This document shows, piece after piece, positions 31,489 through 40,071 of a DNA stretch of 64,000 bases; within the stretch, counting starts at the first letter, position 1, and each line of letters opens with the position of its first letter. The notes under the pieces were generated by a model. It was not told where the DNA came from, searched no databases, and saw nothing but the letters and a program-made list of their open reading frames with translations. The DNA comes from DRPN01 sp964599235 (GTDB lineage Bacteria > Bacteroidota > Bacteroidia > Bacteroidales > VadinHA17): positions 12,659 to 76,658 of the forward strand of contig CAZRDX010000004.1 of assembly GCA_964599235.1 (NCBI GenBank), in the 5' to 3' direction. The translations under genes and the position numbers were made by a program.

Positions 31489-31542
31489 CCCGACCTGCGT
31501 TGTGAGCAATTAAATAAACCTGTTCACAGTTCATAGTGACCC

Positions 31543-31612
31543 TCTTTTCGACCTTTTCGACTCTTTTGACTTTTCTCCTTATCGCTTCATTACCCCTTTC
31601 GACCTTCTCCTC
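31543..31612 (+). repeat. Degenerate CTTTTCGAC minisatellite
   Basis: TTTTCGAC at 31545-31552 and 31554-31561, then TTTTGAC at 31564-31570 and CTTTCGACC near 31597, form a 9-bp-period pyrimidine-rich tract between two genes. No coding evidence. Confidence 0.45.
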
Positions 31613-31670
31613 CATCCCTCCTTTCCTTCTTATCCTGAAAACCATTATCTTTCGCCGGTTTTACGGAGAT

Positions 31671-32597
31671 ATGAAACACAAACTCTTTTTTGTATACACG
31701 GGGATCGTGCTGGCGATGCTTTTCTGGGCGTTGTCGTTCATCTGGTTCAAGATGGCCAACGAGTATTTCCCTCCGGTGACCATCGTTCTGCTGCGGCTGA
31801 TCATCTCATCCTTTTTCCTCTGGTTTTTCTCGAAGGCCACCGGCGCGCTGCAGAAGCTCGACCGCAAAGACCGTGGGGCGATCATCGTCCTCACCCTCTT
31901 CAATCCTTTTCTTTATTTCATTGGCGAGAGTTACGGTCTCACCTGGGTCTCTTCCACCACCGGCGCGGTGATCATCTCCACCATCCCGCTGTTCACTCCT
32001 TTTGCTGCCCACTATTTTCTGAAGGAAAGGCTCACCCTGATGAACTACCTCGGCATTTTCCTCTCTTTTGCCGGCGTGTTGCTCATCCTCTACCGGCCGC
32101 AGGGATGGCAGGCCTCGTGGCAGGGGCTGGCCTTTCTGCTTTTCGCTGTGTTCTGTGCGGTAGCTTACACGCTGCTGCTGGCCCGTCTGTCGGTGCGCTA
32201 CAACGCTCTCTCGCTGGTCACCTGGCAGAACGCCCTGGGCGCCCTCTTCTTCATCCCTCTTTTTTTCTTACTGGATTATCCCCGGCTCTCCCCGACATCT
32301 TTCAAGTGGGAAGGTCTTCTGCCTGTCCTGGAGCTGGCTCTTTTCGCCTCGTCGGCGGCATTTGTCCTTTTTGCCGTGGGTATCAAAGAGATCGGCGCTG
32401 CCAGGACCAACATCTTCTCCAACCTCATCCCGGCCATCACCGCCCTTTTTGCCTGGCTGCTCCTTGACGAGTGGCTCGATCTCCGCAAGGCCGCCGGCAT
32501 CGGTATCGTCATCGCCGGGCTCTTCCTTTCCCAGATAACAAGTTCCTTTCTCCGCCGCCTCATGCAGCGTATCTCCGGGATCCCGTATCAGGAATGA
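31671..32597 (+). CDS. EamA/DMT-family transporter
   Basis: A 308-residue protein with ten hydrophobic helices in two EamA halves. The first (~5-140) contains FWALSFIWFKMANEYFPPVTIVLLRLIISSFFLWF and GLTWVSSTTGAVIISTIPLFTPF. The second (~150-295) contains EIGAARTNIFSNLIPAITALFAWLLLDEWL. Family members export metabolites or amino acids; the substrate is unknown. The ATG at 31671 with GGAGAT before it is chosen; the frame is open to 31536, but that stretch translates the repeat tract. A one-mismatch -7 box (TATCTTTC, 31646-31653) lies 17 bp upstream. Confidence 0.88.
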   Translation: MKHKLFFVYTGIVLAMLFWALSFIWFKMANEYFPPVTIVLLRLIISSFFLWFFSKATGALQKLDRKDRGAIIVLTLFNPFLYFIGESYGLTWVSSTTGAVIISTIPLFTPFAAHYFLKERLTLMNYLGIFLSFAGVLLILYRPQGWQASWQGLAFLLFAVFCAVAYTLLLARLSVRYNALSLVTWQNALGALFFIPLFFLLDYPRLSPTSFKWEGLLPVLELALFASSAAFVLFAVGIKEIGAARTNIFSNLIPAITALFAWLLLDEWLDLRKAAGIGIVIAGLFLSQITSSFLRRLMQRISGIPYQE

Positions 32598-32600
32598 GGA

Positions 32601-33497
32601 TCATCCCTTCTTGCGGGTCATCACTTTCAGCTGACGGGGGACGGTGTCTACCTCGATACGTCCGTCGTGGGAATGGCCCTCACCATCAAAATGGATACTG
32701 CCCGGCTCTCCTTTCCTGACGCGCAGGCTGCGGACACGCAGCGTCTCCACATACTTGCTGCGGTGGATCTTGCGGGTGAAGAGCCGCACCAACAGGCCGG
32801 GGACGGCCGTCAACGGAAAAGGCTTCAACACACTGACATCAAGATAACCGTCGGAGGTATCGGCCTCGGGAGCGATGAAAGCCCCGTTGCCGTATTCCGA
32901 AGCATTGGCAAAGGTCACCAGGAAAGCGTTCACCACCTTCTTCTTCCCGTCGTACTCGATCTCGTAGGTCTCCGGCTTGTAACGCTGCACCACCTTGAGG
33001 ATCGACTCTATGTAACCGATAAGACCGCGCCGTGGTCCGTTGTTGAACTGCTTGGTCACCTTGGCATCAAAACCCACCCCTGCCGTGGTGAAAAAGGGGA
33101 TGCCGTTGATGCGGGCATAGTCCATCTCCTGGATGTGCGGGTCCTTCAGCACGCGAAGGGCCTTACGGGGATGACGGGGTATGCCTAGATGACCAGCCAG
33201 GCCGTTGCCCGACCCTGCCGGCACAATGCCCAGCACCAGATCACGCCCCACCATCAGCCTCGCCATCTGGTTGATCGTACCATCACCCCCCACGGCAAAG
33301 ACCACCCGCGCACCCTCCCGCTCCTTGCGGTCGAGCACCTCACGGATCTTCTCATCATCCCCCGTGAAATAGAACTCCGGCACGCAGCCGTTCTTGCGAC
33401 AGTAACTGCGTATGCGTTTCACCATCCGGTACCAGTCGCCCCGTCCCGACACCGGATTGATAAAGAAGGTGTAAGTACGCTCCTTCCCTTCTTTCAT
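32601..33497 (-). CDS. Diacylglycerol/lipid kinase family protein
   Basis: A 298-residue DAGK-catalytic-family protein. It has FINPVSGRGDW near the start, VVFAVGGDGTINQMAR (nucleotide loop), GIVPAGSGNGLAGHLGIP, and a C-terminal beta lobe with TTAGVGFDAKV, APEADTSDGYLDVSV and IHFDGEGH. The conserved GSGNGLA is closer to the sphingosine/diacylglycerol kinase type than the protein at 3027-3980, so the two probably act on different lipids. The ATG at 33497 is used: GGAGGAGGGGAG precedes it, while the ATG at 33521 lies at the transcription start predicted from the promoter. Confidence 0.85.
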   Translation of the reverse strand: MKEGKERTYTFFINPVSGRGDWYRMVKRIRSYCRKNGCVPEFYFTGDDEKIREVLDRKEREGARVVFAVGGDGTINQMARLMVGRDLVLGIVPAGSGNGLAGHLGIPRHPRKALRVLKDPHIQEMDYARINGIPFFTTAGVGFDAKVTKQFNNGPRRGLIGYIESILKVVQRYKPETYEIEYDGKKKVVNAFLVTFANASEYGNGAFIAPEADTSDGYLDVSVLKPFPLTAVPGLLVRLFTRKIHRSKYVETLRVRSLRVRKGEPGSIHFDGEGHSHDGRIEVDTVPRQLKVMTRKKG

Positions 33498-33525
33498 CTC
33501 CCCTCCTCCTCGCCTGGTCATACAA

Positions 33526-33533
33526 CAAAGGTA
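33526..33533 (-). promoter_or_regulatory. -7 promoter element for the second lipid kinase
   Basis: TACCTTTG on the minus strand, exact TAnnTTTG, with TTTC (33555-33558) 21 bp upstream. It lies 28 bp before the ATG at 33497. Confidence 0.55.
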
Positions 33534-33593
33534 GTCATTTTTGACGATATCTCCGAAAGGGGCACGACCACCCCCGCCGGCAGAAAAATTTCT

Positions 33594-33601
33594 TACCTTT
33601 G
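33594..33601 (+). promoter_or_regulatory. -7 promoter element for the cytochrome b operon
   Basis: TACCTTTG, exact TAnnTTTG, 33 bp before the cytochrome b ATG at 33635. It is back to back with the divergent lipid kinase promoter. Confidence 0.55.
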
Positions 33602-33634
33602 CCTGAGCATCAAAAGCAGAGTGCTCTCGGGACC

Positions 33635-34906
33635 ATGGCGAAAAAAACCAATTTTCTTCTTCATCTGCATCCCGAACGGGTTCCTGTATCGGTGCTTCGT
33701 TTCTCACACACTTTTGGACTGGGGGGGATGACGGCACTGCTGATCGTGGTACAGTTGGTCACCGGCGTTTTCCTGCGTTTTGTCTACCAGCCCGATCCTG
33801 CCGGTGCCTACCGTTCGATCCTGGTGATGCAGCAGGAGATCCCGCTGGGGCTTTTCTTTCGCAACCTGCATCACTGGGGTGCTTCGCTGCTGGTGGTCAC
33901 CGCCACGCTCCACCTCCTCCGTGTATTTTACACCGGTGCCTTCTATCCTCCCGTACGCAGCGGCAACTGGGTGATCGGCATGATCATGCTCCTGCTGCTC
34001 CTGCTGTCCAATTTCACCGGCTACCTGCTGCCTTGGGACCAGCTGGCCTACTGGGCTGTCACGGTGGTGACGACCCTCCCCGGCTACCTCCCCGGAATCG
34101 GGGAATCAATGGTCGAATGGTTACGGGGCGGCAGCGAGGTGAACGGCGTCACCCTGCGCATCTTTTTCAACCTTCACACTGCGGTGCTTCCCTTTTCGTT
34201 GTTCGCGCTCATGCTCTTCCACTTTTGGCGGGTACGCCGTGCCGGCGGGGTGGTACGTCCTCCTGACGCCGGGAGAGGCACCCTGCCTGCCGTACCCCAT
34301 CTGGTGGTGCGTGAGGCGGCAGTGGCCTCCCTTCTGCTGGCCTTCCTGGCGCTGACCGCCCTGCTCTTCAACGCCCCCCTCCAGGCCCCTGCCGACCCGG
34401 CCCACAGCCCCGACCCCGCCAAAGCACCCTGGTATTTCCTCGGTATCCAGGAACTTCTCCTGCATTTCCATCCCCTGGTAAGTGCCATCCTCATCCCGTT
34501 CACCGTGCTCCTTTTCTTTTTCCTGCTGCCCTACCTGCCCTATGACGAACGACGGCCGGGCGTACCTTTTTATTCTTCCCGGGGACGCCGGATGACCCGC
34601 ACGGCTGCCGTGGCGGCTCTGCTCCTTACGCCGCTCTTCATCGTGGCCGGTGAATACCTGCTCTCCTTCCACAGCTGGTTTCCCACATGGCCTCCTCTCC
34701 TCAGCGAAGGGGTGGTTCCGCTCCTCCTCTACCTGCTGCCCGTGGCTGCCCTGGCCCTCCTGATGAAACGACGCCACCGGCCCAACACCGGCGAGGCCGT
34801 CACCGCCCTGGTCACTTTCCTGGTGGTGACCTATACGCTGCTCACCCTCACCGCCCTCTGGTTCCGCGGCGAGGGGATGACCCTCACCTGGCCCTGGAAA
34901 CCATGA
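33635..34906 (+). CDS. Cytochrome b of a bc-type quinol oxidising complex
   Basis: A 423-residue membrane protein of the full-length cytochrome b type. The four haem-ligand histidines are in LHHWGASLLVVTATLHLLR and LHTAVLPFSLFALMLFHFWR. LLPWDQLAYWAVTV is also typical. The Qo-site PEWY motif reads AKAPWYFLG, a form common in menaquinol-using complexes. It oxidises quinol and passes one electron to the Rieske protein and one back to the quinone pool. The ATG at 33635 is used. The next gene (Rieske) starts inside its stop codon (ATGA), and the octaheme cytochrome follows the Rieske gene. Confidence 0.92.
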   Translation: MAKKTNFLLHLHPERVPVSVLRFSHTFGLGGMTALLIVVQLVTGVFLRFVYQPDPAGAYRSILVMQQEIPLGLFFRNLHHWGASLLVVTATLHLLRVFYTGAFYPPVRSGNWVIGMIMLLLLLLSNFTGYLLPWDQLAYWAVTVVTTLPGYLPGIGESMVEWLRGGSEVNGVTLRIFFNLHTAVLPFSLFALMLFHFWRVRRAGGVVRPPDAGRGTLPAVPHLVVREAAVASLLLAFLALTALLFNAPLQAPADPAHSPDPAKAPWYFLGIQELLLHFHPLVSAILIPFTVLLFFFLLPYLPYDERRPGVPFYSSRGRRMTRTAAVAALLLTPLFIVAGEYLLSFHSWFPTWPPLLSEGVVPLLLYLLPVAALALLMKRRHRPNTGEAVTALVTFLVVTYTLLTLTALWFRGEGMTLTWPWKP

Positions 34907-35442
34907 CAACAAAAAGAAAAAAAACGATGGACGCCGGACACGACCTAATCCCTCCCGAAGGGAAACAACACAGCCGCCGCTCCTTTTTCCGTCGTACATG
35001 GAGCTGGCTGGCCGCCCTCGCCGGTGCGGAGCTCCTTCTCGCGGGTCTCTCCTTCGTGGGAGGAGGCAGGAAAAAAGGCACAGAAGGGGAGGAGACCGTT
35101 TTCACCGCTCTGGCCTCGCTCGATGATATCCCCCCGGGCGGAGCCTTCGTCCTCCCCGCCGTACGCGTGAGCATCACCCGTCCCGACCGGGACACCGTCG
35201 TGGCCCTCTCGCTGCGATGCACCCATCTGGGCTGCAGCATCGAATGGGACGAAAAGGAAAAAAGCTTCCACTGCCCCTGCCATCACTCCCGTTTCGATAT
35301 CCACGGCGAGGTACTCAATCCTCCCGCCACACGCCCGTTGGATCAGTACCCCCTGAAGATCGTCGACGGCGAGATACTCGTCGACCTGGAACATCCCCGC
35401 TCCCGCCGCCATGTTGACCCTGACCTGGAGACCCATGTCTGA
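34903..35442 (+). CDS. Rieske [2Fe-2S] protein
   Basis: A 179-residue protein with a twin-arginine-type start (SRRSFFRR at 24-31) and one hydrophobic anchor (~33-53). The Rieske domain has CTHLGC at 106-111 and CPCHHSRFD at 124-132, giving the two Cys and two His cluster ligands plus the disulfide pair. The usual CPCHGS has His in place of Gly. The fold is in the periplasm, where it takes electrons from the cytochrome b Qo site. It starts within the cytochrome b stop codon and overlaps the next gene by 8 bp, so all three are translationally coupled. Confidence 0.93.
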   Translation: MTTKRKKTMDAGHDLIPPEGKQHSRRSFFRRTWSWLAALAGAELLLAGLSFVGGGRKKGTEGEETVFTALASLDDIPPGGAFVLPAVRVSITRPDRDTVVALSLRCTHLGCSIEWDEKEKSFHCPCHHSRFDIHGEVLNPPATRPLDQYPLKIVDGEILVDLEHPRSRRHVDPDLETHV

Positions 35443-37789
35443 AGTCCGAGATCTGCATATCATCCGTTGGAAACAGGCGGCCCTGGCCGGTGCCGTGATC
35501 TTCGTCCTGAGCCTTCCGGTCGCCTGGCTGATCCACCATCTGCGGCCGTCCACCCCGCCGGGCACCCACGGCCAGGCCACTTACACCGGCGGCGACCAGT
35601 GCATCGAATGCCACAGGAAAGAGTACCTCGACTGGAAGATCTCCGACCATGCCATGGCCATGGCCCCCGCCACCCCCGCCACCGTCGAGGGCGACTTCAG
35701 CGGCGTCACCTTCACCGACAAGGAAGGGACCACCAGCAGGTTCTACATGAAAGACAGCTCTTTTTACGTCCACACCCGCGGCCCCGGAGGTCACTACGGT
35801 GACTTCCGCATCACCTATACCTTCGGGGTCCGCCCCCTGCAACAGTATCTCGTCCCTTTCGACAGCGGACGCCTGCAGTGCCTCCCCCTGGCCTGGGACA
35901 CCGAACGCAAATGCTGGTACAGTCTGCCCGACTCCCTTTACAAGAACGAGAACCTCACCCCCGACAACTGGCTCTACTGGACCAACAACGGCCAGAACTG
36001 GAACGGTATGTGTGCCGATTGCCACTCGACCAACCTGCGGAAAGGATATGACCCCGATGAACACACCTATCACACCACCTGGACCGACATCAACGTCCAT
36101 TGCGAGGCATGTCACGGCCCCGGCTCCGAACACATCCGGTGGGCCCGGCTGCCCCGAGCCGACCGGCCCGAGGGGGAAAACTACTGGCTGACGGTCAACA
36201 CCTCTTCCATGACCACCGAAGAGGAGGTGAAGCTCTGCGCACGGTGCCACGCCCGCCGCTCCGTGCTCAGCGACTTCCTTCCCGAACATTTCCACCGCGA
36301 CATGCTCGACCAGATGGTGCCGCAGCTGCTCAATGAGCCGCATTACTTCTCCGACGGTCAGATCCTCGACGAGGACTATGTATGGGGTTCGTTCACCCAG
36401 AGCTACATGTACCAAGAACATGTGCGGGTGCGTTGCAGCGACTGTCACAACGTGCACAGTGGCGAGACCATCCTTCCTGATGAAGACAACCAGCTCTGCC
36501 TGCAGTGCCACCGCGCCGATGTTTACGACACCTATGCCCACACCTTCCACCACAAGGCCGGCGAGGGAGGAAAGCCTTTGTTTCTTCCCGGGGGTGACAC
36601 CGTAGCCGTGGGCGAAGGAGCCCTGTGCGTCAACTGTCACATGCCGGGACGCTATTACATGGGTGTCGATTACCGGCGTGACCACAGCCTGCGCATCCCG
36701 CGTCCCGACCTGTCGGTGCGTTATGGCACACCCAACGCCTGCACGCAATGCCACACCGACAAGAGCGACCGCTGGGCCGCACGCCACATGCGGCAATGGT
36801 ACGGCATCAGTCGCCGTCATCACTATGGTGAGGTGCTGGCCCGGGGCCGCCGGAGCGACCCCGCCGCCCTCGACAGTCTCATCCTCCTGTCGCAGGATAT
36901 CCTCTTCCCCGTGATCGTCCGGGCCACAGCCCTCACCCTGCTGCAGAACTATCCCGTCCCCAGGAGCTTTGATGCCCTGGTGAAGGCCTTCAGCGACCCC
37001 GAGGCGCTCATCCGCGAGGCGGCCGTACGCAGCCTGCCCAACCTCCACCCCGACACCTTCCGCACAGCCCTCGAACCCATGCTCCTCGACCCCGTCAAGG
37101 CCGTACGCATCCAGGCCGCTTTCCGTCTCTCCGCCTTCCCCCGCCGCTCGATCGGCGCCCGTTACCAGCAAGCCTACCGGAAAGCCCTCGAAGAATACCG
37201 GGAGGCCATGCTCTACATGGGTGATTTCGCCAGCAGCCGTCACAACCTGGGCATCCTCTACACCAACCTGGGACAGACCGACCGGGCCATCCACAGCTAC
37301 GAGGAAGCCCTCCGCATCGACAACCTCTTCTATCCGGCCCGCATCAACCTGGCCCTCCTCTACAACCAGAAAGGCGAGAACGACAAAGCCGAAGAGATGC
37401 TGCGCAAGACCCTCGAACAGGAACCCGACTTTGCCGAAGGTTATTATTACCTGGGACTTTTGCGGGCCGAGGAGAAAGACCTTCAGGGAGCTCTCACCTA
37501 CCTCCTCGAGGCGGCCCGCCGCATGCCCCACTACACCAGGGTCAAGTACAACCTCGCCCTTCTCTACCAGCAAACGGGACAACCCCGGAAAGCCTGGAAC
37601 TATCTGCAGGAATGCCTGCAGGATGAACCTTACAACTACGACTATCTTTACGCTGCCGCCTCCTTCGCCATGCAAAAGGGCGACCGTGCCACGGCCACGA
37701 AATACGCCCGGATGCTCAGCGAACATTACCCCGACAGCCGTGCCGGCCGGCAACTCCTGCAGACACTGTCAGGATCATACGATCAATGA
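35435..37789 (+). CDS. Octaheme c-type cytochrome with HEAT and TPR repeats
   Basis: A 784-residue protein anchored by an N-terminal helix (~18-38). It has eight CXXCH haem sites, at residues 56, 193, 223, 268, 334, 355, 398 and 436. A HEAT-like part follows (~460-570: ATALTLLQNYPVPRSFDALVKAF, IREAAVRSLPNLHPD), then about five TPRs (~585-770: SSRHNLGILYTNLGQTDRAIHSYEEALRID and similar). No cytochrome c1 or cytochrome c oxidase gene is nearby, so it probably takes electrons from the Rieske protein and delivers them to an unknown partner, docking through its repeats. It starts 8 bp inside the Rieske gene. Confidence 0.9.
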   Translation: MSEVRDLHIIRWKQAALAGAVIFVLSLPVAWLIHHLRPSTPPGTHGQATYTGGDQCIECHRKEYLDWKISDHAMAMAPATPATVEGDFSGVTFTDKEGTTSRFYMKDSSFYVHTRGPGGHYGDFRITYTFGVRPLQQYLVPFDSGRLQCLPLAWDTERKCWYSLPDSLYKNENLTPDNWLYWTNNGQNWNGMCADCHSTNLRKGYDPDEHTYHTTWTDINVHCEACHGPGSEHIRWARLPRADRPEGENYWLTVNTSSMTTEEEVKLCARCHARRSVLSDFLPEHFHRDMLDQMVPQLLNEPHYFSDGQILDEDYVWGSFTQSYMYQEHVRVRCSDCHNVHSGETILPDEDNQLCLQCHRADVYDTYAHTFHHKAGEGGKPLFLPGGDTVAVGEGALCVNCHMPGRYYMGVDYRRDHSLRIPRPDLSVRYGTPNACTQCHTDKSDRWAARHMRQWYGISRRHHYGEVLARGRRSDPAALDSLILLSQDILFPVIVRATALTLLQNYPVPRSFDALVKAFSDPEALIREAAVRSLPNLHPDTFRTALEPMLLDPVKAVRIQAAFRLSAFPRRSIGARYQQAYRKALEEYREAMLYMGDFASSRHNLGILYTNLGQTDRAIHSYEEALRIDNLFYPARINLALLYNQKGENDKAEEMLRKTLEQEPDFAEGYYYLGLLRAEEKDLQGALTYLLEAARRMPHYTRVKYNLALLYQQTGQPRKAWNYLQECLQDEPYNYDYLYAAASFAMQKGDRATATKYARMLSEHYPDSRAGRQLLQTLSGSYDQ

Positions 37790-37818
37790 CCTTATTTCTC
37801 ATCCAAAAACATACCCAC

Positions 37819-38877
37819 ATGAACACGACCGACACTCCCCGGCGGGTCTCCCTCGCCTCCCTGGCTTATCTGGTCATCATCCTGGCCGGGGTCAAAACGG
37901 CCAGCCCCATCCTGGTCCCTTTCCTGCTTTCGCTTTTCCTGGTGATCATCTTCAAGCCCTTTGCCGATGTCCTGCACCGCCGCCGACTTCCCGGATGGCT
38001 TGTCTTCACGATCATTCTCTTGGTGATCCTGCTGTTCGATTTCCTGGTGGTGATGATCGTTTCGGCCTCGGTGAGTTCTTTCACCGACAACATGGATCTT
38101 TACAACGAGCGGCTGCAGGGTTATCGCGACCGACTGGTGACGCTTTCGGCACATCTGGGCTTTCACGACCGCAGCCAGCTCGATGCCCTTTTTGACCCGC
38201 AGCGTCTGATGGGGTTCATCGCCGGCACCCTGAGCAGCTTCAGCGACCTGCTCTCCAACGGCATCCTCATCCTGCTGACCGTCGGCTTCATCTTCATCGA
38301 GGCCAAGATCTTCCCCGCCAAGGTACGGGCCATCAGCCGCAAGCCGGAGAACATCCGCTATTTCAATGTCATCAACCACCAGATCAACCGCTACATGATG
38401 ATCAAGACCTACGTCTCATTAGGTACAGGCGTCCTCATCGGCGGCCTGCTGGCATTGGTGAGGCTTGATTTCGCCGTTCTGTGGGGCCTGATCGCTTTCC
38501 TTCTCAATTACATCCCCAACATCGGCTCGCTCATCGCCGCCATCCCGCCGGTGGTGCTGGCCCTGGTACAGTTCGGCATGGGCGGCGCCATCGGTATCGC
38601 CATCATCTTCCTGACGGTCAACTTCGTCATCGGAAACTACATCGAACCCAAGCTCATGGGACATGGTCTCGGCCTCTCGGTCCTCGTGGTGTTCCTCTCC
38701 CTGATCTTCTGGGGCTGGCTCCTCGGCCCCGTGGGGATGTTCCTCTCCATACCCATCACCCTGGTGTTCAAGATCATCATGCAGATCAACCCCGGCACGC
38801 GCTGGATGGCCATCCTTCTGGGCGACGGCACCGAACTGTCGGAAGAACCCTCCGTGCCTGCCTCACCCCTTTCCTGA
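37819..38877 (+). CDS. AI-2E (PerM) family transporter, copy 1
   Basis: A 352-residue polytopic protein of the AI-2E/PerM/TqsA family. It has the N-terminal helix hairpin (YLVIILAGVKTASPILVPFLLSLFLVIIF), a long amphipathic middle (~85-150), and the conserved C-terminal NYIPNIGSLIAAIPPVVLALVQFG and VGNYIEPKLMGHGLGLS-type stretch. Family members export small signals or ions; the substrate is not readable. The ATG at 37819 is chosen by alignment with the second copy; an ATG at 37786 overlapping the cytochrome stop is possible. A terminator separates it from copy 2. Confidence 0.87.
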   Translation: MNTTDTPRRVSLASLAYLVIILAGVKTASPILVPFLLSLFLVIIFKPFADVLHRRRLPGWLVFTIILLVILLFDFLVVMIVSASVSSFTDNMDLYNERLQGYRDRLVTLSAHLGFHDRSQLDALFDPQRLMGFIAGTLSSFSDLLSNGILILLTVGFIFIEAKIFPAKVRAISRKPENIRYFNVINHQINRYMMIKTYVSLGTGVLIGGLLALVRLDFAVLWGLIAFLLNYIPNIGSLIAAIPPVVLALVQFGMGGAIGIAIIFLTVNFVIGNYIEPKLMGHGLGLSVLVVFLSLIFWGWLLGPVGMFLSIPITLVFKIIMQINPGTRWMAILLGDGTELSEEPSVPASPLS

Positions 38878-38902
38878 GCACCTTCTCTCGCAGAACATCC
38901 CG

Positions 38903-38932
38903 AAAAAGACCTGCAGCCGCAGGTCTTTTTCT
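38903..38932 (+). terminator. Rho-independent terminator between the two AI-2E genes
   Basis: A 12-bp stem AAAAAGACCTGC (38903-38914) / GCAGGTCTTTTT (38919-38930) with loop AGCC; A and T tracts on both sides. Ends the cytochrome b operon. Confidence 0.9.
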
Positions 38933-38982
38933 ATTACGGAAATTGACCTAACTTTATCACCTTCATCAAAAAATGGTACGTC

Positions 38983-40071
38983 ATGGAACGAACCGGCAAT
39001 TTCCGATCTGTCTCGACCCTCGGCATCCTGGCTTCCCTGGTCATTGTCCTGGCAGGAGTGAAGGTGGCTTCCGACATCATCGTTCCGTTCCTCATGGCCC
39101 TCTTCATCGCGATCATTTTCAAGCCTTTTGCCAATGCCCTGCACAAGAAAGGTGTCCCCAACTGGCTGGCACTGACCATCATCATCCTGGTGATCCTCAT
39201 CTTCATCGGCCTGCTGGTAACCCTCATCACAGTGACGGTACAGAATTTCTCGGCCCGCATGCCTTTCTATAACGAAAAACTGTTGATCCAACGTGACCAT
39301 TTCCTGGCCCTGGCCAACCGGTACCATCTGCACATCGACCAGGAGCAGCTCAATTCCTTTTTCGATCCTGCCAAGATCATGGGCTTCGTGGCAGCAGCAT
39401 TACGCAGCTTCAGCGACATTCTTTCGAACGGTCTGCTTATCCTGATCACCATCATTTTTATCTTCATCGAATCGAATGTCTTTCACAAGAAAGTGCAGTT
39501 CATCGTGAAAGATGAACATAAGCTGCGTTTCTTCCGCGAGATCAACGAGCAGCTCAACCATTACATGCTCATCAAGTCGATCACCTCGGCCGCCACGGGT
39601 CTGGTGCTGGGTGGCGTGCTGGCCGTTGCCGGGATCGACTACGCGTTGTTGTGGGGGGTGATCGCCTTCATGCTCAACTACATCCCCAGCATCGGCTCGC
39701 TCATTGCCGCCATCCCGCCCATCATCCTGACACTCGTTCAGTACGGTCTCCCCCAGGCCCTTCTGGTGACCCTTCTCTTTGCAGGTGTCAATTTCCTGAT
39801 AGGCAGTATCATCGAACCCCGCCTCATGGGCCAGGGGCTGGGTCTCTCCATCCTCATCATCTTCATCTCCCTGATCTTCTGGGGATGGATCCTGGGACCG
39901 GTGGGCATGTTCCTCGCCCTGCCCCTCACGCTGGTGATCAAGATTATCCTCCATTCACAACAAGAGACACGGTGGATCTCGGTATTATTGGGTAACGGCT
40001 CGGAGATCCCTGACTATCCTTTGCCTGCCCACAAACTCCCCGAACCCGATCATTCAAAACCTTCCGTATGA
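38983..40071 (+). CDS. AI-2E (PerM) family transporter, copy 2
   Basis: A 362-residue paralogue of the preceding transporter, similar throughout (TLGILASLVIVLAGVKVASDIIVPFLMALFIAIIF; MLNYIPSIGSLIAAIPPIILTLVQYG; IIEPRLMGQGLGLSILIIFISLIFWGWILGPVGMF). This is a tandem duplication with clear divergence. A one-mismatch -7 box (TAACTTTA, 38949-38956) suggests its own promoter after the terminator. Its stop overlaps the start of the ankyrin lipoprotein by 4 bp. Confidence 0.87.
   Translation: MERTGNFRSVSTLGILASLVIVLAGVKVASDIIVPFLMALFIAIIFKPFANALHKKGVPNWLALTIIILVILIFIGLLVTLITVTVQNFSARMPFYNEKLLIQRDHFLALANRYHLHIDQEQLNSFFDPAKIMGFVAAALRSFSDILSNGLLILITIIFIFIESNVFHKKVQFIVKDEHKLRFFREINEQLNHYMLIKSITSAATGLVLGGVLAVAGIDYALLWGVIAFMLNYIPSIGSLIAAIPPIILTLVQYGLPQALLVTLLFAGVNFLIGSIIEPRLMGQGLGLSILIIFISLIFWGWILGPVGMFLALPLTLVIKIILHSQQETRWISVLLGNGSEIPDYPLPAHKLPEPDHSKPSV

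Noticed and set aside
34903..35442. Longer Rieske ORF from 34687
   Set aside because: The extra N-terminal part is an alternative frame of cytochrome b; the ATG at 34903 overlapping the cytochrome b stop begins the proper twin-arginine signal.
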